64,000 nucleotides of DNA from Vibrio ruber DSM 16370 (GTDB lineage Bacteria; Pseudomonadota; Gammaproteobacteria; Enterobacterales; Vibrionaceae). The DNA is taken from positions 1 through 64,000 of the forward strand of contig NZ_FULE01000027.1 of NCBI RefSeq assembly GCF_900163965.1. The letters run 5' to 3'. Below the pieces are notes generated by a model. It saw only the letters and a list, made by a program, of their open reading frames with translations. It had not been told where the DNA came from and searched no databases. The translations under genes and the position numbers were made by a program. Below, in pieces: positions 47,995 to 57,111 of this stretch (the stretch's first letter is position 1; every line of letters begins with the position of its first letter).

Positions 47995-48560
47995 TATGCC
48001 CGGTTCATGAATTTACGTTCTGTAGTGTTGACGACAACGCGGTCACCCGTTGCGATATATTCAGGTACCTGAACCACCAAGCCAGTTGCAAAACGCGCCG
48101 GTTTGGTTCTTGCTGATGCTGAAGCGCCTTTAATCGACGGGTCAGTCTCTTCAATCACCAATTCAACCGATGCGGGGAGATCCAATGCAACCACTTGTTG
48201 ATTAACGAGTACCGCATATAGCCCTTGAGTCTCTTCATTAATGAAGAGTAACTCGTCAGCGATGTCATCGTGTTTAAATGTGTATTGGGTAAAATCTTCG
48301 GTATCCATGAAGATATATTCATCACCGTCGATATACGAAAAACTGATCGGACGTTTGGTCATATCAACCGTTTCAAGAACATCATCAGATTTAAAGCGCT
48401 CATCGACCCGGGCGCCGGTGGTTAAATCGTTACAGCGAAACTTATAGATTTTTGCACCGCCACGGCCGCCGGGGGTTGTAATTTCAATATCTTTCACCAA
48501 TAACATTTTGCCATTGGTATCGATGACAAAGCCTTTTTTAATTTCACTTGCCTTCGGCAT
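47994..48560 (-). CDS. efpL: Elongation factor P-like protein EfpL (YeiP)
   Basis: 188 residues with the three EF-P beta-barrel domains. The tip of domain I reads TPGGRGGAKIYKFRCNDLTTG, carrying arginine where EF-P has its modified lysine, which is the mark of the EfpL/YeiP paralogue. It relieves ribosome stalling at proline-containing and other difficult motifs. It ends in the one-base stop/start overlap with the DNA-mimic gene, and its own start has MPKASEIKKGFVI, the family N-terminus. Confidence 0.95.
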   Translation of the reverse strand: MPKASEIKKGFVIDTNGKMLLVKDIEITTPGGRGGAKIYKFRCNDLTTGARVDERFKSDDVLETVDMTKRPISFSYIDGDEYIFMDTEDFTQYTFKHDDIADELLFINEETQGLYAVLVNQQVVALDLPASVELVIEETDPSIKGASASARTKPARFATGLVVQVPEYIATGDRVVVNTTERKFMNRA

Positions 48561-48813
48561 TGCTTTTCCTTACATGGATTGATTTGAGAAAAGCCGATTA
48601 TATACTGACTCAAGTGCGTTGATCATCTCTTGTTCTCTTCTTTTAGAAGAAACGTCGCTGCCAAGCGCTTCAGACCGATGTTGAGTGAGGGGGAGGGGGA
48701 CAAAAAAATTGAGGTCGCTATCTTTTATAATATCTTTTAGCGCAACGATTCGTGTATGATAGCGGTGCTTTTCAACTGCATTTTTTGAGTTTTTATCATG
48801 ACATATTCCGGTT

Positions 48814-49584
48814 ATGCAATTACCAGTGATTAATCCGAACACTCCTTTTCAGCCGCAGTATCAGCCTGTCGTCAGCTCCCTGATTGCTTATTTAAGAGCC
48901 GGGCTGAAAGATAATTTACACAGCGTCTACATATACGGCAGTGTCGCTCGAAAAACCGCTTCTCCCGGGCATTCAAATATCGATGTTGTCGTCGTGACGC
49001 ATCGCCATTTTGACAATCAGAAAACGACGATTTTCAATACATTACGCTGGCGTTTTAAAAAGGACTATCCGTTTGTCACTGATGTGTCCATTGAAACGGC
49101 TTTGGTCGAAGAGGTGGCATCGCTCGATAGCCTGTTTTCATGGGGATTTCTGCTTCGCCATTGTTCTGTTTGCATTTATGGCCCGGATTTAGCGGAGTGT
49201 TTTGGTCATTATGAGCCGAGCTGGGAAATCGCCAAGTTCTGGAATATGGATGTTGCGGACTGGGTCAGTTACTACCGGGATAAAATCGCGAAAGCGAACT
49301 CTCCGGAAGAACAGGTGCAAGCCCAGCAGCGTATCGCTAAAAAATTACTCCGTGCCAGCTATTCTCTGGTGATGTATCGCGACAAGCAATGGTTTGACGA
49401 CCCCGTTGCTTGCGGAGCGCAGTTTCTTCACTATCATCCGGAGCGGCAAACCGATATCGAACGACTGGGGATATTACTGAAGACGTCGCGCGTGATCCCG
49501 AAACGTTCAGTGATCGGCCTGCTGGATGATTACGGGCAATGGTTAGTCAAACAGTATCAGAAAACCGAATTCCGAATTGGTTGA
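48814..49584 (+). CDS. Nucleotidyltransferase-like protein with altered active site
   Basis: 256 residues. An N-terminal nucleotidyltransferase fold reads VYIYGSVARKTASPGHSNIDVVVVTHRHF: the GS motif is intact, but the first metal-binding aspartate of the usual D-x-D pair is asparagine (N-I-D). A third acidic site may be in VTDVSIETALV. The C-terminal half (about 140-256) is helical with basic patches. It starts with a weak ribosome site. It is convergent with polB and its family is not one I can name. It has no HEPN partner nearby, so a MNT/HEPN toxin-antitoxin system is not supported. Confidence 0.75.
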   Translation: MQLPVINPNTPFQPQYQPVVSSLIAYLRAGLKDNLHSVYIYGSVARKTASPGHSNIDVVVVTHRHFDNQKTTIFNTLRWRFKKDYPFVTDVSIETALVEEVASLDSLFSWGFLLRHCSVCIYGPDLAECFGHYEPSWEIAKFWNMDVADWVSYYRDKIAKANSPEEQVQAQQRIAKKLLRASYSLVMYRDKQWFDDPVACGAQFLHYHPERQTDIERLGILLKTSRVIPKRSVIGLLDDYGQWLVKQYQKTEFRIG

Positions 49585-49601
49585 TGGGCGCTTAATCGCT
49601 G

Positions 49602-51995
49602 TCAGAACAGGCCTAACTGAGGCAGGGTTAATTCATCAAACCGATAGCCGATAAATGGCAGAATTGCATCAGCAACCGGTCTGAGCTGTTTATCGATATA
49701 GTGCTGATAATCAAGTTGACTCGACTGATAGGCAACGGGCTCCGGACCATTGAGGGTGATCACGTATTCAATGACGCCTTTATTTTGATATTGCAGCGGC
49801 TTACTCTGTTGCTGATTCATTGCGTCGGCCATCCGGGCTGCACGGACTTGCGGTGGAATATTTTTCTGATATTCATGAAGTTTACGGCGTAGTCGTTTAC
49901 GGTAGATCAGTTCCTGATCGTATTGCCCAGCGAGGGTGCCGGCAACAAGTTCGCGAATATAGTCACAGGGATTTTCACCGTGGAAAACCCGCAGATAAAG
50001 TTGCTGCTGAAAACGTTTGGCGAGTTCAGTCCAGTCCGTTCTGGCACTCTCCAGCCCCTTGAAAATAAGCTGCTCTCCGTCATTCGTCTGAATCAGTCCC
50101 GCATAGCGTTTTTTGGAACCGGTATCAGCCCCGCGGATCGTGGGCATTAAAAATTTGATGTAATGGGTCTCATATTCGATTTCGAGGAAGCTATTCAAGC
50201 GATAGGTATCCCATAAATGCGTTTTCCACCACTGATTCACCGACGCAACAAGTTGTCGGCCGATGTCGTCGGCATCCGATTGAGCATAAGCTTTCCCTAA
50301 CGACACGAACGTCGAGTCAGTATCGCCATAAATGACCTGATAACCTTGCGCTTCAATCAATGTTTTTGTCTGCTTCATGATTTCGTGACCGCGCATTGTA
50401 ATGCTTGATGCCAGTCGGGTATCGAAAAAGCGGCACCCCGAAGAACCCAGCACCCCGTAAAATGAGTTCATGATGATTTTAATTGCTTGAGAGAACGCTT
50501 TTTCCTGATTTTTTTTGGCTTCATCTCTGGCGGCCCAAAGCGTCTCGATCATTTGTGGCAGAAAATGTCGGGTACGGTGAAATTGCCCGCCACGAAATCC
50601 GGGTACGGCCTGATGCGCTTCAGGGCCCACGTCGAGTTTTAGTCCTTCTATCAGCCCTAATGGATCAATCAGGAAAGAACGGATGATGGAGGGATACAGA
50701 CTTTTAAAATCGAGCACAAGTACCGAGTCGTAAAGATTAGGGATGGAGTCCATCACATAACCACCCGGACTGGCTTGCCAATCGGCAGCACTTAGGTTTG
50801 GTGCGATATAACCGGCCCGGTGGAGTTGCGGTAAATAAAGATTGGTAAAAGAAGCCACTGAACCACCGATTCGATCCAGTTCGATACCGGTGAGTCGAGA
50901 GCGCTGAATGACAAAGTCGAGAAGGTGAGTCTGGGCAAATATCCGGTTTACTAAATGGCAATCTTTGAGGTTATACACGGCCAGCCGGGTTTTATCATGA
51001 CGGAACATCATGTTGATTTCTTCCATTCGGTCATGTACCTGATGGATGGCTTTTCCTTCGTTGAGTAAGGTTTGCGATACTGATTCCAGTGACCAGGATG
51101 GGAATTGGTAAGTTGCTGTTTTCAACGTATCAATACCATCGAGAACAACACGGCCGGGAATTGTGACAAACCCTTGCTGTGATTGATTGGATGTTCTGAA
51201 GTAACTACTTTGATGGTTGCGTCCCAGCATTAGTTTCAGATGGTGTTTTTCTGCCCGGCGATGTAACAGACGGAAATCGAAATCAATGACGTTCCAGCCA
51301 ATAATGATGTCCGGATCATAGGTGTGAAACCAAGCTACCATCGCCAACAAAAGTGCCCGTTCATCTTCAACCCATTGAATTACGGGGATATCATCGGCAT
51401 GATCAGGGGATGCACGACCATCCGTTTGTGGGTCACCGATCATGATGACCCGAGCATCTTTCTCACTGTCGAAACCAATCGAGTATAAATGTCCTTTTTC
51501 GGAGCACTCTAGATCCAGAGAAACGACGTTGAGTGTGGGTAAAAAATCTCCCTGACGACACTTTGCATCCTGAACGATGGTGACATTGCCATGTTGTGTC
51601 ATTTGGCCTGTGAATTCAAAGCTTCCCCGAATAAAGCGTTCCATCAAGTAGCGTTCGGCCAGTTTGATGTCACTTTCAAGCACTTCAATCTCTTCCTGAC
51701 GGCAGAGCTCATGGATACGGGTCGCATCTTGTAGTGTGTTGGTATAACAAGCCGTCAGCGGCTCATGGGAAAAGCTTGTGAGTGGCAGTGTTTTTAATTC
51801 AGCCGAGATGCCCGTTTGAGTCACTTTCCGGGCCATATACTTTGCTTTTGTTGTCGGGATAAAACAGACGGGCTTCTCATGATGGATTAAGATTTGGGTC
51901 GGCCCTTCAGGGGTTGCCGCCCAAAGTTCTATCTGTGTGGTGCCGTTTATATCCCGGGCATGGCGGGTTAAAAGAAAACCTTTCCGGAGCGTCAA
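49602..51995 (-). CDS. polB: DNA polymerase II (family B)
   Basis: 797 residues, the length of E. coli Pol II (783). 3'-5' exonuclease motifs: VSLDLECSEKG (D-x-E), GWNVIDFDFRLL and a later YNLKDC-type site. Polymerase motifs: A DFKSLYPSIIRSF, B KIIMNSFYGVLG, C YGDTDSTFV. It acts in translesion and replication restart. The start appears to be TTG at 51995 (MTLRKGFLLTRHARD); an ATG just upstream leads to an early stop in another frame. No CTGT-N8-ACAG LexA box is visible in the 200 bp upstream, unlike in E. coli. Confidence 0.95.
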   Translation of the reverse strand: MTLRKGFLLTRHARDINGTTQIELWAATPEGPTQILIHHEKPVCFIPTTKAKYMARKVTQTGISAELKTLPLTSFSHEPLTACYTNTLQDATRIHELCRQEEIEVLESDIKLAERYLMERFIRGSFEFTGQMTQHGNVTIVQDAKCRQGDFLPTLNVVSLDLECSEKGHLYSIGFDSEKDARVIMIGDPQTDGRASPDHADDIPVIQWVEDERALLLAMVAWFHTYDPDIIIGWNVIDFDFRLLHRRAEKHHLKLMLGRNHQSSYFRTSNQSQQGFVTIPGRVVLDGIDTLKTATYQFPSWSLESVSQTLLNEGKAIHQVHDRMEEINMMFRHDKTRLAVYNLKDCHLVNRIFAQTHLLDFVIQRSRLTGIELDRIGGSVASFTNLYLPQLHRAGYIAPNLSAADWQASPGGYVMDSIPNLYDSVLVLDFKSLYPSIIRSFLIDPLGLIEGLKLDVGPEAHQAVPGFRGGQFHRTRHFLPQMIETLWAARDEAKKNQEKAFSQAIKIIMNSFYGVLGSSGCRFFDTRLASSITMRGHEIMKQTKTLIEAQGYQVIYGDTDSTFVSLGKAYAQSDADDIGRQLVASVNQWWKTHLWDTYRLNSFLEIEYETHYIKFLMPTIRGADTGSKKRYAGLIQTNDGEQLIFKGLESARTDWTELAKRFQQQLYLRVFHGENPCDYIRELVAGTLAGQYDQELIYRKRLRRKLHEYQKNIPPQVRAARMADAMNQQQSKPLQYQNKGVIEYVITLNGPEPVAYQSSQLDYQHYIDKQLRPVADAILPFIGYRFDELTLPQLGLF

Positions 51996-52144
51996 GCTTG
52001 GTTACTCATTTTGTCATTTATGATCACAATAATTGCATCAATTAATCGAATCCAGATCAATCTTCATTATCGTTTTATCGGTAAAATTTAGTGCTTATTC
52101 TACACTATATAAGGATGTCTGGTATCAGCATGTCTGGAGGAGCT

Positions 52145-52441
52145 ATGATCACTGTACACAGAGAATACTTATTAGTTCATCGCGGAAACAGAGATCACGC
52201 TCATGTGAAGGTTAATCCTGTTGGTCATATTGACATTGAGTTAAACTCATGTGAAGCGTGTTATCACTCCGCATTTGAAGATGTCCATTTTGAAAAGACG
52301 GGTCAGAAAACCAAACTGACTGGGAATCATCATTCATCTTCACCCTGGCAGGTGATGTTGTCTGATAATGATGCTAAAGAGCTCAATCATTTGATTAAAG
52401 AAGCAAATGAGGAGTATGAGGCATTGATGCGAGATTTGTAG
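52145..52441 (+). CDS. Small acidic protein, function unknown
   Basis: 98 residues from ATG 52145, preceded by a strong GGAGGAG ribosome site; earlier in-frame ATGs lack one. The middle reads INSC-like ELNSCEACYHSAFEDVHFEK (a CEAC pair and histidines that might bind a metal), then TKLTGNHHSSSPWQVML and an acidic helical end EANEEYEALMRDL. No signal peptide or membrane span. I do not recognise a family. It lies between polB (divergent) and varA, with a likely terminator at 52503-52548. Confidence 0.65.
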   Translation: MITVHREYLLVHRGNRDHAHVKVNPVGHIDIELNSCEACYHSAFEDVHFEKTGQKTKLTGNHHSSSPWQVMLSDNDAKELNHLIKEANEEYEALMRDL

Positions 52442-52831
52442 TCAATGTGATTCGTTGAATAAAGATTATATTCCCTGAAAATTTGTAAATTGGATTGATG
52501 CGCCAGGAAGGGGAGCTGAGAGTGACCCGTTCAAGGCGTTTTTTTTTGAATACTTACTTATGGTGACGTTTTATCCAGTCTACGATATTATGATGTAAGC
52601 TACTTATTATAAAGTAATTTGTGTTTACTTTTTGCGACAGAGGAACGGCTCCGAAAGCAAGTTTTTGAGGTCGCTTAGATTAACAGGCTGAGAGACAAAG
52701 AAGTGCTTGCCAAAGCGATTGTTTGGGCTCATAGTCAGGGAATAGTTAGGTTTTGGGCCAGACATGATAGTGTTTGCCCGATGATGTTGAACCAATTGGG
52801 TGTTGAGCCAATTGATTGTGGAGATGCAAGT
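52442..52831. other. Intergenic region between the small protein gene and varA
   Basis: Carries the terminator at 52503-52548 and then about 280 bp leading to varA that must hold its promoter. A minus-strand frame here (52625-52972) has no ribosome site and overlaps varA. Confidence 0.5.
52503..52548 (+). terminator. Probable terminator after the small protein gene
   Basis: A T run of ten (52539-52548) follows GGCG, which can pair with CGCC at about 52501-52504; an inner GGG/CCC pairing is possible. The stem is short, but the T tract is strong. It could also end a small RNA. Confidence 0.45.
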
Positions 52832-53476
52832 TTGATTAGCGTATTCCTTGTAGATGATCATGAGCTGGTTCGCACAGGGATTCGACGTATTATTGAAGAC
52901 GTCCGTGGCATGAGCGTAGCAGGGGAAGCTGATAGCGGTGAACAAGCTGTAAAATGGTGTCGTAATAACCATGTTGATGTTGTTTTAATGGATATGAATA
53001 TGCCGGGGATCGGCGGCCTTGAAGCAACGAAAAAGATACTGCGTTATAACCCGGATATTCGGATTATTGTACTGACCGTACATACGGAAAATCCGTTTCC
53101 GACCAAAGTGATGCAGGCTGGTGCTGCTGGATATTTGTCCAAAGGTGCCGGGCCGGATGAAATGGTGAATGCAATTCGGGTTGTCCATAGCGGGCAGCGT
53201 TATATTTCTCCTGAAATTGCACAGCAAATGGCACTCAGTCAGTTTTCACCTGCGTCTGAAAATCCGTTTGCCGATTTATCGGAACGTGAATTACAGATCA
53301 TGATGATGATCACCAAAGGGCAAAAAGTCACTGATATTTCAGAACAGCTGAATTTGAGTCCGAAAACCGTTAACAGCTATCGTTATCGCCTGTTTGCCAA
53401 ACTGGATATTAACGGTGATGTCGAGTTAACCCATTTAGCGATACGACACGGAATGCTGGATACTGAGACGTTGTAG
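52832..53476 (+). CDS. varA: Response regulator VarA (UvrY/GacA family)
   Basis: 214 residues from TTG 52832, chosen because [21 protein letters not shown] is the family start and GGAG lies 8 bp upstream; the longer frame to 52703 is not like the family. The receiver has the acidic pocket D8 and D9, phospho-acceptor D54 (VLMDMNMPG) and K104. The LuxR-type HTH (about 145-205) includes [18 protein letters not shown] and [17 protein letters not shown]. With sensor VarS (elsewhere) it activates the small RNAs that sequester CsrA. It overlaps uvrC by 1 bp. Confidence 0.94.
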   Translation: MISVFLVDDHELVRTGIRRIIEDVRGMSVAGEADSGEQAVKWCRNNHVDVVLMDMNMPGIGGLEATKKILRYNPDIRIIVLTVHTENPFPTKVMQAGAAGYLSKGAGPDEMVNAIRVVHSGQRYISPEIAQQMALSQFSPASENPFADLSERELQIMMMITKGQKVTDISEQLNLSPKTVNSYRYRLFAKLDINGDVELTHLAIRHGMLDTETL

Positions 53477-55308
53477 TGACTCGAGCATTTGACCCTTCTT
53501 CTTTTTTAGCGACCGTTACCAATCAGCCCGGTGTTTATCGAATGTATAACACCGAGGCTGAGGTGATCTATGTCGGTAAAGCGAAAGATCTCAAAAAACG
53601 TTTGTCCAGTTACTTTCGCAAAACGCTGGATAACGAAAAGACCAAAGCATTAGTCAGCCATATTGCCAGAATCGATGTCACGGTGACGCATACCGAAACC
53701 GAAGCACTCATTCTGGAGCATAATTACATCAAGCAATACCTGCCTAAATACAATGTCTTATTGCGTGATGATAAGTCTTATCCCTATATTTTTGTGAGCG
53801 CCCACAAGCATCCGAGAGTATCGGTATACCGTGGTGCAAAAAAGAAAAAGGGTGAGTATTTCGGACCTTACCCCGATGCCGGTGCAGTGCGTGAGACGCT
53901 GCATTTAATTCAGAGAATCTTCCCGGTTCGCCAATGTGAAGACTCCGTCTACAACCATCGGACACGTCCCTGCCTGATGTATCAGATTGGTCGTTGTTCT
54001 GGCCCGTGTGTGCCGGATTTAATTTCGGATGAATCCTACCAAGAGCTGGTTGAAGATCTGCGGTTATTCTTACGCGGTAAAGATCAACAGGTTGTCTCAA
54101 TGCTGGTGGAGAGAATGACATCCGCCAGCCAGGCATTACGCTTTGAGGATGCTGCAAAATACCGCGATCAGATTCAGGCCATTCGCCGCATTCAGGAGCA
54201 GCAGTTTGTTTCGGCCGACAGCCTTGATGACATCGATGTGCTGGGATTTGCCCAGGAAAATGGCTTGGCATGTATACATGTGTTGATGATTCGGCAGGGT
54301 AAAATTCTCGGCAGCCGGAGTTTCTTCCCGAAAATTCCCGGCAATACCACGCACGAAGAAGTATTTGAAAGCTTTCTCAAACAGTATTATCTCTCTCATA
54401 ATGAGTCGCGGACACTACCGACTAAAGTGATTGTTAATCGGGGACTGCTCGATGATGTTCAGGTTTTTCAGGAATTATTGACCGAGATGGCCGGGCGAAG
54501 AGTGCAATTCTTTACTGAGCCGTCAGGCGTACGTGGGCGATACCTGAAACTGGCGAATACCAATGCTCAAACCGCAATCACCACCCGTCAAAATCATCGC
54601 ATGACTATCTTGCAACGCGTTAAAGCACTTCAAGACGCGTTAGAGATGGAGCAGATTCAACGGATGGAATGTTTTGATATCTCCCATACGATGGGGGAAA
54701 GTACCATTGCATCTTGTGTGGTATTTAATCAGGAAGGGCCGGTGAAACAGGAATATCGTCGTTATAACATTACCGGTATTACCGGTGGCGATGATTATGC
54801 TGCGATGGGGCAGGTTCTCGAGCGGCGTTATTCAAAACAGATCGATGTCGATAAAATTCCGGATATTATCTTTATCGACGGGGGTAAAGGTCAGCTGGCG
54901 CGGGCGCATCAGATTGTTTCTCGTTACTGGGACGATTGGCCCAAACGCCCTTTATTGATGGGCATTGCCAAAGGGGTTACCCGTAAACCGGGGCTGGAAA
55001 CTTTGCTGACCGTTGAAGGCGATGAATTTCATCTGGCGAGTGATGCACCGGCGTTACATTTAATTCAACATATCCGGGATGAAAGTCATAACCATGCGAT
55101 TAGCGGTCACCGTAACAAACGCGGGAAAACACGACGGACAAGTGCACTGGAAGGTATCGAAGGTGTCGGGCCGAAACGGCGTCAGTCTTTGTTGCAATTT
55201 ATGGGCGGGCTACAAGAACTAAAACGCGCCAGTGTTGAAGAAATCGCCAAAGTTCCGGGGATTAGCCGATCTTTGGCAGAAAATATCCATCAAGCATTGA
55301 AACAATAG
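53476..55308 (+). CDS. uvrC: UvrABC system protein C
   Basis: 610 residues. The GIY-YIG nuclease domain (about 15-100: [29 protein letters not shown]) makes the 3' incision. The UVR motif is in the 200-235 region ([20 protein letters not shown]), and the RNase H-like C-terminal nuclease ([28 protein letters not shown]) makes the 5' incision. The end is a double HhH domain ([18 protein letters not shown]). It starts at GTG 53476, sharing one base with the varA stop. The varA-uvrC-pgsA order is conserved in vibrios and E. coli. Confidence 0.97.
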   Translation: MTRAFDPSSFLATVTNQPGVYRMYNTEAEVIYVGKAKDLKKRLSSYFRKTLDNEKTKALVSHIARIDVTVTHTETEALILEHNYIKQYLPKYNVLLRDDKSYPYIFVSAHKHPRVSVYRGAKKKKGEYFGPYPDAGAVRETLHLIQRIFPVRQCEDSVYNHRTRPCLMYQIGRCSGPCVPDLISDESYQELVEDLRLFLRGKDQQVVSMLVERMTSASQALRFEDAAKYRDQIQAIRRIQEQQFVSADSLDDIDVLGFAQENGLACIHVLMIRQGKILGSRSFFPKIPGNTTHEEVFESFLKQYYLSHNESRTLPTKVIVNRGLLDDVQVFQELLTEMAGRRVQFFTEPSGVRGRYLKLANTNAQTAITTRQNHRMTILQRVKALQDALEMEQIQRMECFDISHTMGESTIASCVVFNQEGPVKQEYRRYNITGITGGDDYAAMGQVLERRYSKQIDVDKIPDIIFIDGGKGQLARAHQIVSRYWDDWPKRPLLMGIAKGVTRKPGLETLLTVEGDEFHLASDAPALHLIQHIRDESHNHAISGHRNKRGKTRRTSALEGIEGVGPKRRQSLLQFMGGLQELKRASVEEIAKVPGISRSLAENIHQALKQ

Positions 55309-55353
55309 CGAAAATACAGCAACATAACAGCGCAAACAATAAGAGCGAAGCAT

Positions 55354-55911
55354 ATGCGTTTAAATATTCCTAATATATTGTCCCTGATTCGACTTTTCCT
55401 CATTCCGGTATTTGTGGTCGCTTTTTATTTACCTTATAGCTGGTCTTCTTTTGCAGCGGCTGTTGTCTTCTGGATCGCCGGTGTAACTGACTGGCTCGAT
55501 GGGATGCTTGCGCGAAAATTACAACAAACTTCTCGCTTCGGGGCTTTCATTGATCCCGTTGCAGATAAGGTGTTGGTTGCCACGGCATTGATTTTGATTA
55601 CGGAATACTTTCATAGTATCTGGATTACCATTCCTGCTGTCACGATGATTGCCAGAGAAATTATTATTTCTGCACTGCGGGAGTGGATGGCAGAAATCGG
55701 TAAGCGGGCAAGCGTTGCGGTATCTTGGATTGGTAAAGTAAAAACCATGACCCAGATGTTTGCATTGTTCGCGCTGATTTGGCGTTATGATGACTGGATG
55801 ATTTGGTTAGGATATATCTCAATTTATGTCGCAACGATCTTGACTTACTGGTCGATGTGGCAATACCTGCTTGCTGCTAAGGATGATCTTCTGAGTGAGG
55901 AAAATCATTGA
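55354..55911 (+). CDS. pgsA: CDP-diacylglycerol-glycerol-3-phosphate phosphatidyltransferase
   Basis: 185 residues with about five spans. The CDP-alcohol phosphotransferase signature is present: [20 protein letters not shown] then IDPVADK, matching D-x2-D-G-x2-A-R-x8-G-x3-D-x3-D. It makes phosphatidylglycerol phosphate in the inner membrane. It follows uvrC by 45 bp, probably in the same operon. In many vibrios tRNA genes follow; none are seen here. Confidence 0.96.
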   Translation: MRLNIPNILSLIRLFLIPVFVVAFYLPYSWSSFAAAVVFWIAGVTDWLDGMLARKLQQTSRFGAFIDPVADKVLVATALILITEYFHSIWITIPAVTMIAREIIISALREWMAEIGKRASVAVSWIGKVKTMTQMFALFALIWRYDDWMIWLGYISIYVATILTYWSMWQYLLAAKDDLLSEENH

Positions 55912-55935
55912 TCGCACGCTGTTCTTGATGATAGA

Positions 55936-55969
55936 CCCTGATATGGCTACTTTCATATCAGGGTTTTTT
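55936..55969 (+). terminator. Rho-independent terminator after pgsA
   Basis: Ten-bp stem CCCTGATATG / CATATCAGGG with an eight-base loop and TTTTTTA, 25 bp beyond pgsA. Confidence 0.9.
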
Positions 55970-56100
55970 AATGATATATAACAACTTATTGAATTATATC
56001 AAATAAATAATATATTCACTGACCTTGGTTTAATGTCTCAGCTGAATCAAGTCATGTTCTCCTGCCTGAACCTTCTTCCTAATTGTCGGACTCATGCCAG

Positions 56101-56123
56101 TTATCCACAAAATCTGTGGATAA
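56101..56123. repeat. Two inverted perfect DnaA boxes
   Basis: TTATCCACA (56101-56109) and TGTGGATAA (56115-56123) are both perfect DnaA-box sequences in inverse orientation, separated by five bases. Their function here is unknown; it may be a DnaA-binding or titration site or simply a hairpin. Confidence 0.5.
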
Positions 56124-56174
56124 GATGTTTTAAAGGCAGTGAGTAACAATAACTTTCTGATTTAAAAAACGAAG

Positions 56175-56202
56175 GTGCACAAAAAAGAACATTTTTGTGC
56201 AC
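56175..56202 (-). terminator. Hairpin after fetB
   Basis: Perfect 11-bp stem GTGCACAAAAA / TTTTTGTGCAC with a six-base loop, 13 bp beyond the fetB stop on the minus strand. Confidence 0.7.
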
Positions 56203-56214
56203 GGTTTTAGCGCA

Positions 56215-57015
56215 TTAAGTCGAGGGGGATTTCTTGAACTGAACCAGAACTTTACCTTCTTTGGTCAGTACTGCTTTCAGCATATATTCCATCGATAGTG
56301 CAAGTGAGATATTCAGCATGACGAAAATCGCAATCATGATCATAAACTGATATTTGGCGGCAATGATTGGAGAGGCGCCCCCTAAAATTTGTCCCGTCAT
56401 CATCCCCGGCAGAGTGACTAAACCAATGGTTGCCATCGACGCTAAAATGGGTGCATTCGCTTTTTGGATTGCATTTTGAATAAATGGCCGTGATGCATAA
56501 CGAGGGGAGGCACCTAAAGAGAGCGCCGCCTCATATTCACTTCTGCGGTCTTGATAGGCACTAAACAGATTTTGCAGGGCAACAATATTGCCACTCAGTG
56601 TGTTACCCATCAACATTCCTGCTAAAGGAATCATGTATTGCGTGTTGTAAAAGGGAACCGGTTGGACGATCAATAAACACAGGACGGCTAGTATGGGGAA
56701 TAAACCAATCATCATGCCCGTCATCAACGGGATGATTAAGCGACGTTTCGGCAGATGCGCTTTTGACAGAATTGCGCTCGCGCCCACACCGATAATAATG
56801 AACAACCAGCAGGTATTCACGATAAGGCTATTGAGTGCGAATAAATATTCCAGATAAATACCGACAAGGCACAGTTGCAGCCCCATGCGGAACACAGAGA
56901 TAACAATATCTTTGCCGATCATCAGATGGTATCGAACACTCATGACGAGCGGAATCAGTAGCGTCAGGCTAAATATTGCCAGCTGCCACCAAGAAATATC
57001 AATGACACTATTCAT
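56215..57015 (-). CDS. fetB: FetB family ABC permease (UPF0014), no FetA nearby
   Basis: 266 residues, about seven membrane spans. The UPF0014 signatures are present: VFRMGLQLCLVGIYLEYLF, PLAGMLMGNTLSGNIVALQN, SEYEAALSLGASPRYASRPF (a cytoplasmic EAA-like loop for an ATPase) and VTLPGMMTGQILGGASPI. In E. coli FetAB exports iron and protects against peroxide. The partner ATPase fetA, which is normally adjacent, is not in the window: fetB is flanked by pgsA and a DUF2927 gene, so it must use an ATPase encoded elsewhere or have lost it. Confidence 0.88.
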   Translation of the reverse strand: MNSVIDISWWQLAIFSLTLLIPLVMSVRYHLMIGKDIVISVFRMGLQLCLVGIYLEYLFALNSLIVNTCWLFIIIGVGASAILSKAHLPKRRLIIPLMTGMMIGLFPILAVLCLLIVQPVPFYNTQYMIPLAGMLMGNTLSGNIVALQNLFSAYQDRRSEYEAALSLGASPRYASRPFIQNAIQKANAPILASMATIGLVTLPGMMTGQILGGASPIIAAKYQFMIMIAIFVMLNISLALSMEYMLKAVLTKEGKVLVQFKKSPST

Positions 57016-57111
57016 TGCAGGCGGTTAAATTAGTGAACGGAATGGCTACTCTATCTGAATTTATCGTATCACCACAACTGGAATCAATAATGCTGACGAT
57101 GATTGTTACTT

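Noticed and set aside
48570-48842. 90-residue minus-strand ORF upstream of efpL
   Set aside because: No ribosome site, overlaps the start of the nucleotidyltransferase-like gene on the other strand, and the protein lacks any domain-like pattern; it fills the efpL promoter region.
48814-49584. MNT/HEPN toxin-antitoxin system
   Set aside because: The nucleotidyltransferase-like gene has no HEPN partner on either side.
52625-52972. 115-residue minus-strand ORF overlapping varA
   Set aside because: Antisense to the conserved varA receiver domain, no ribosome site; treated as a shadow despite a signal-peptide-like start.
55912-56214. tRNA genes after pgsA, as in other vibrios
   Set aside because: No cloverleaf or CCA-type ends are visible; the gap holds only hairpins and the DnaA-box pair.
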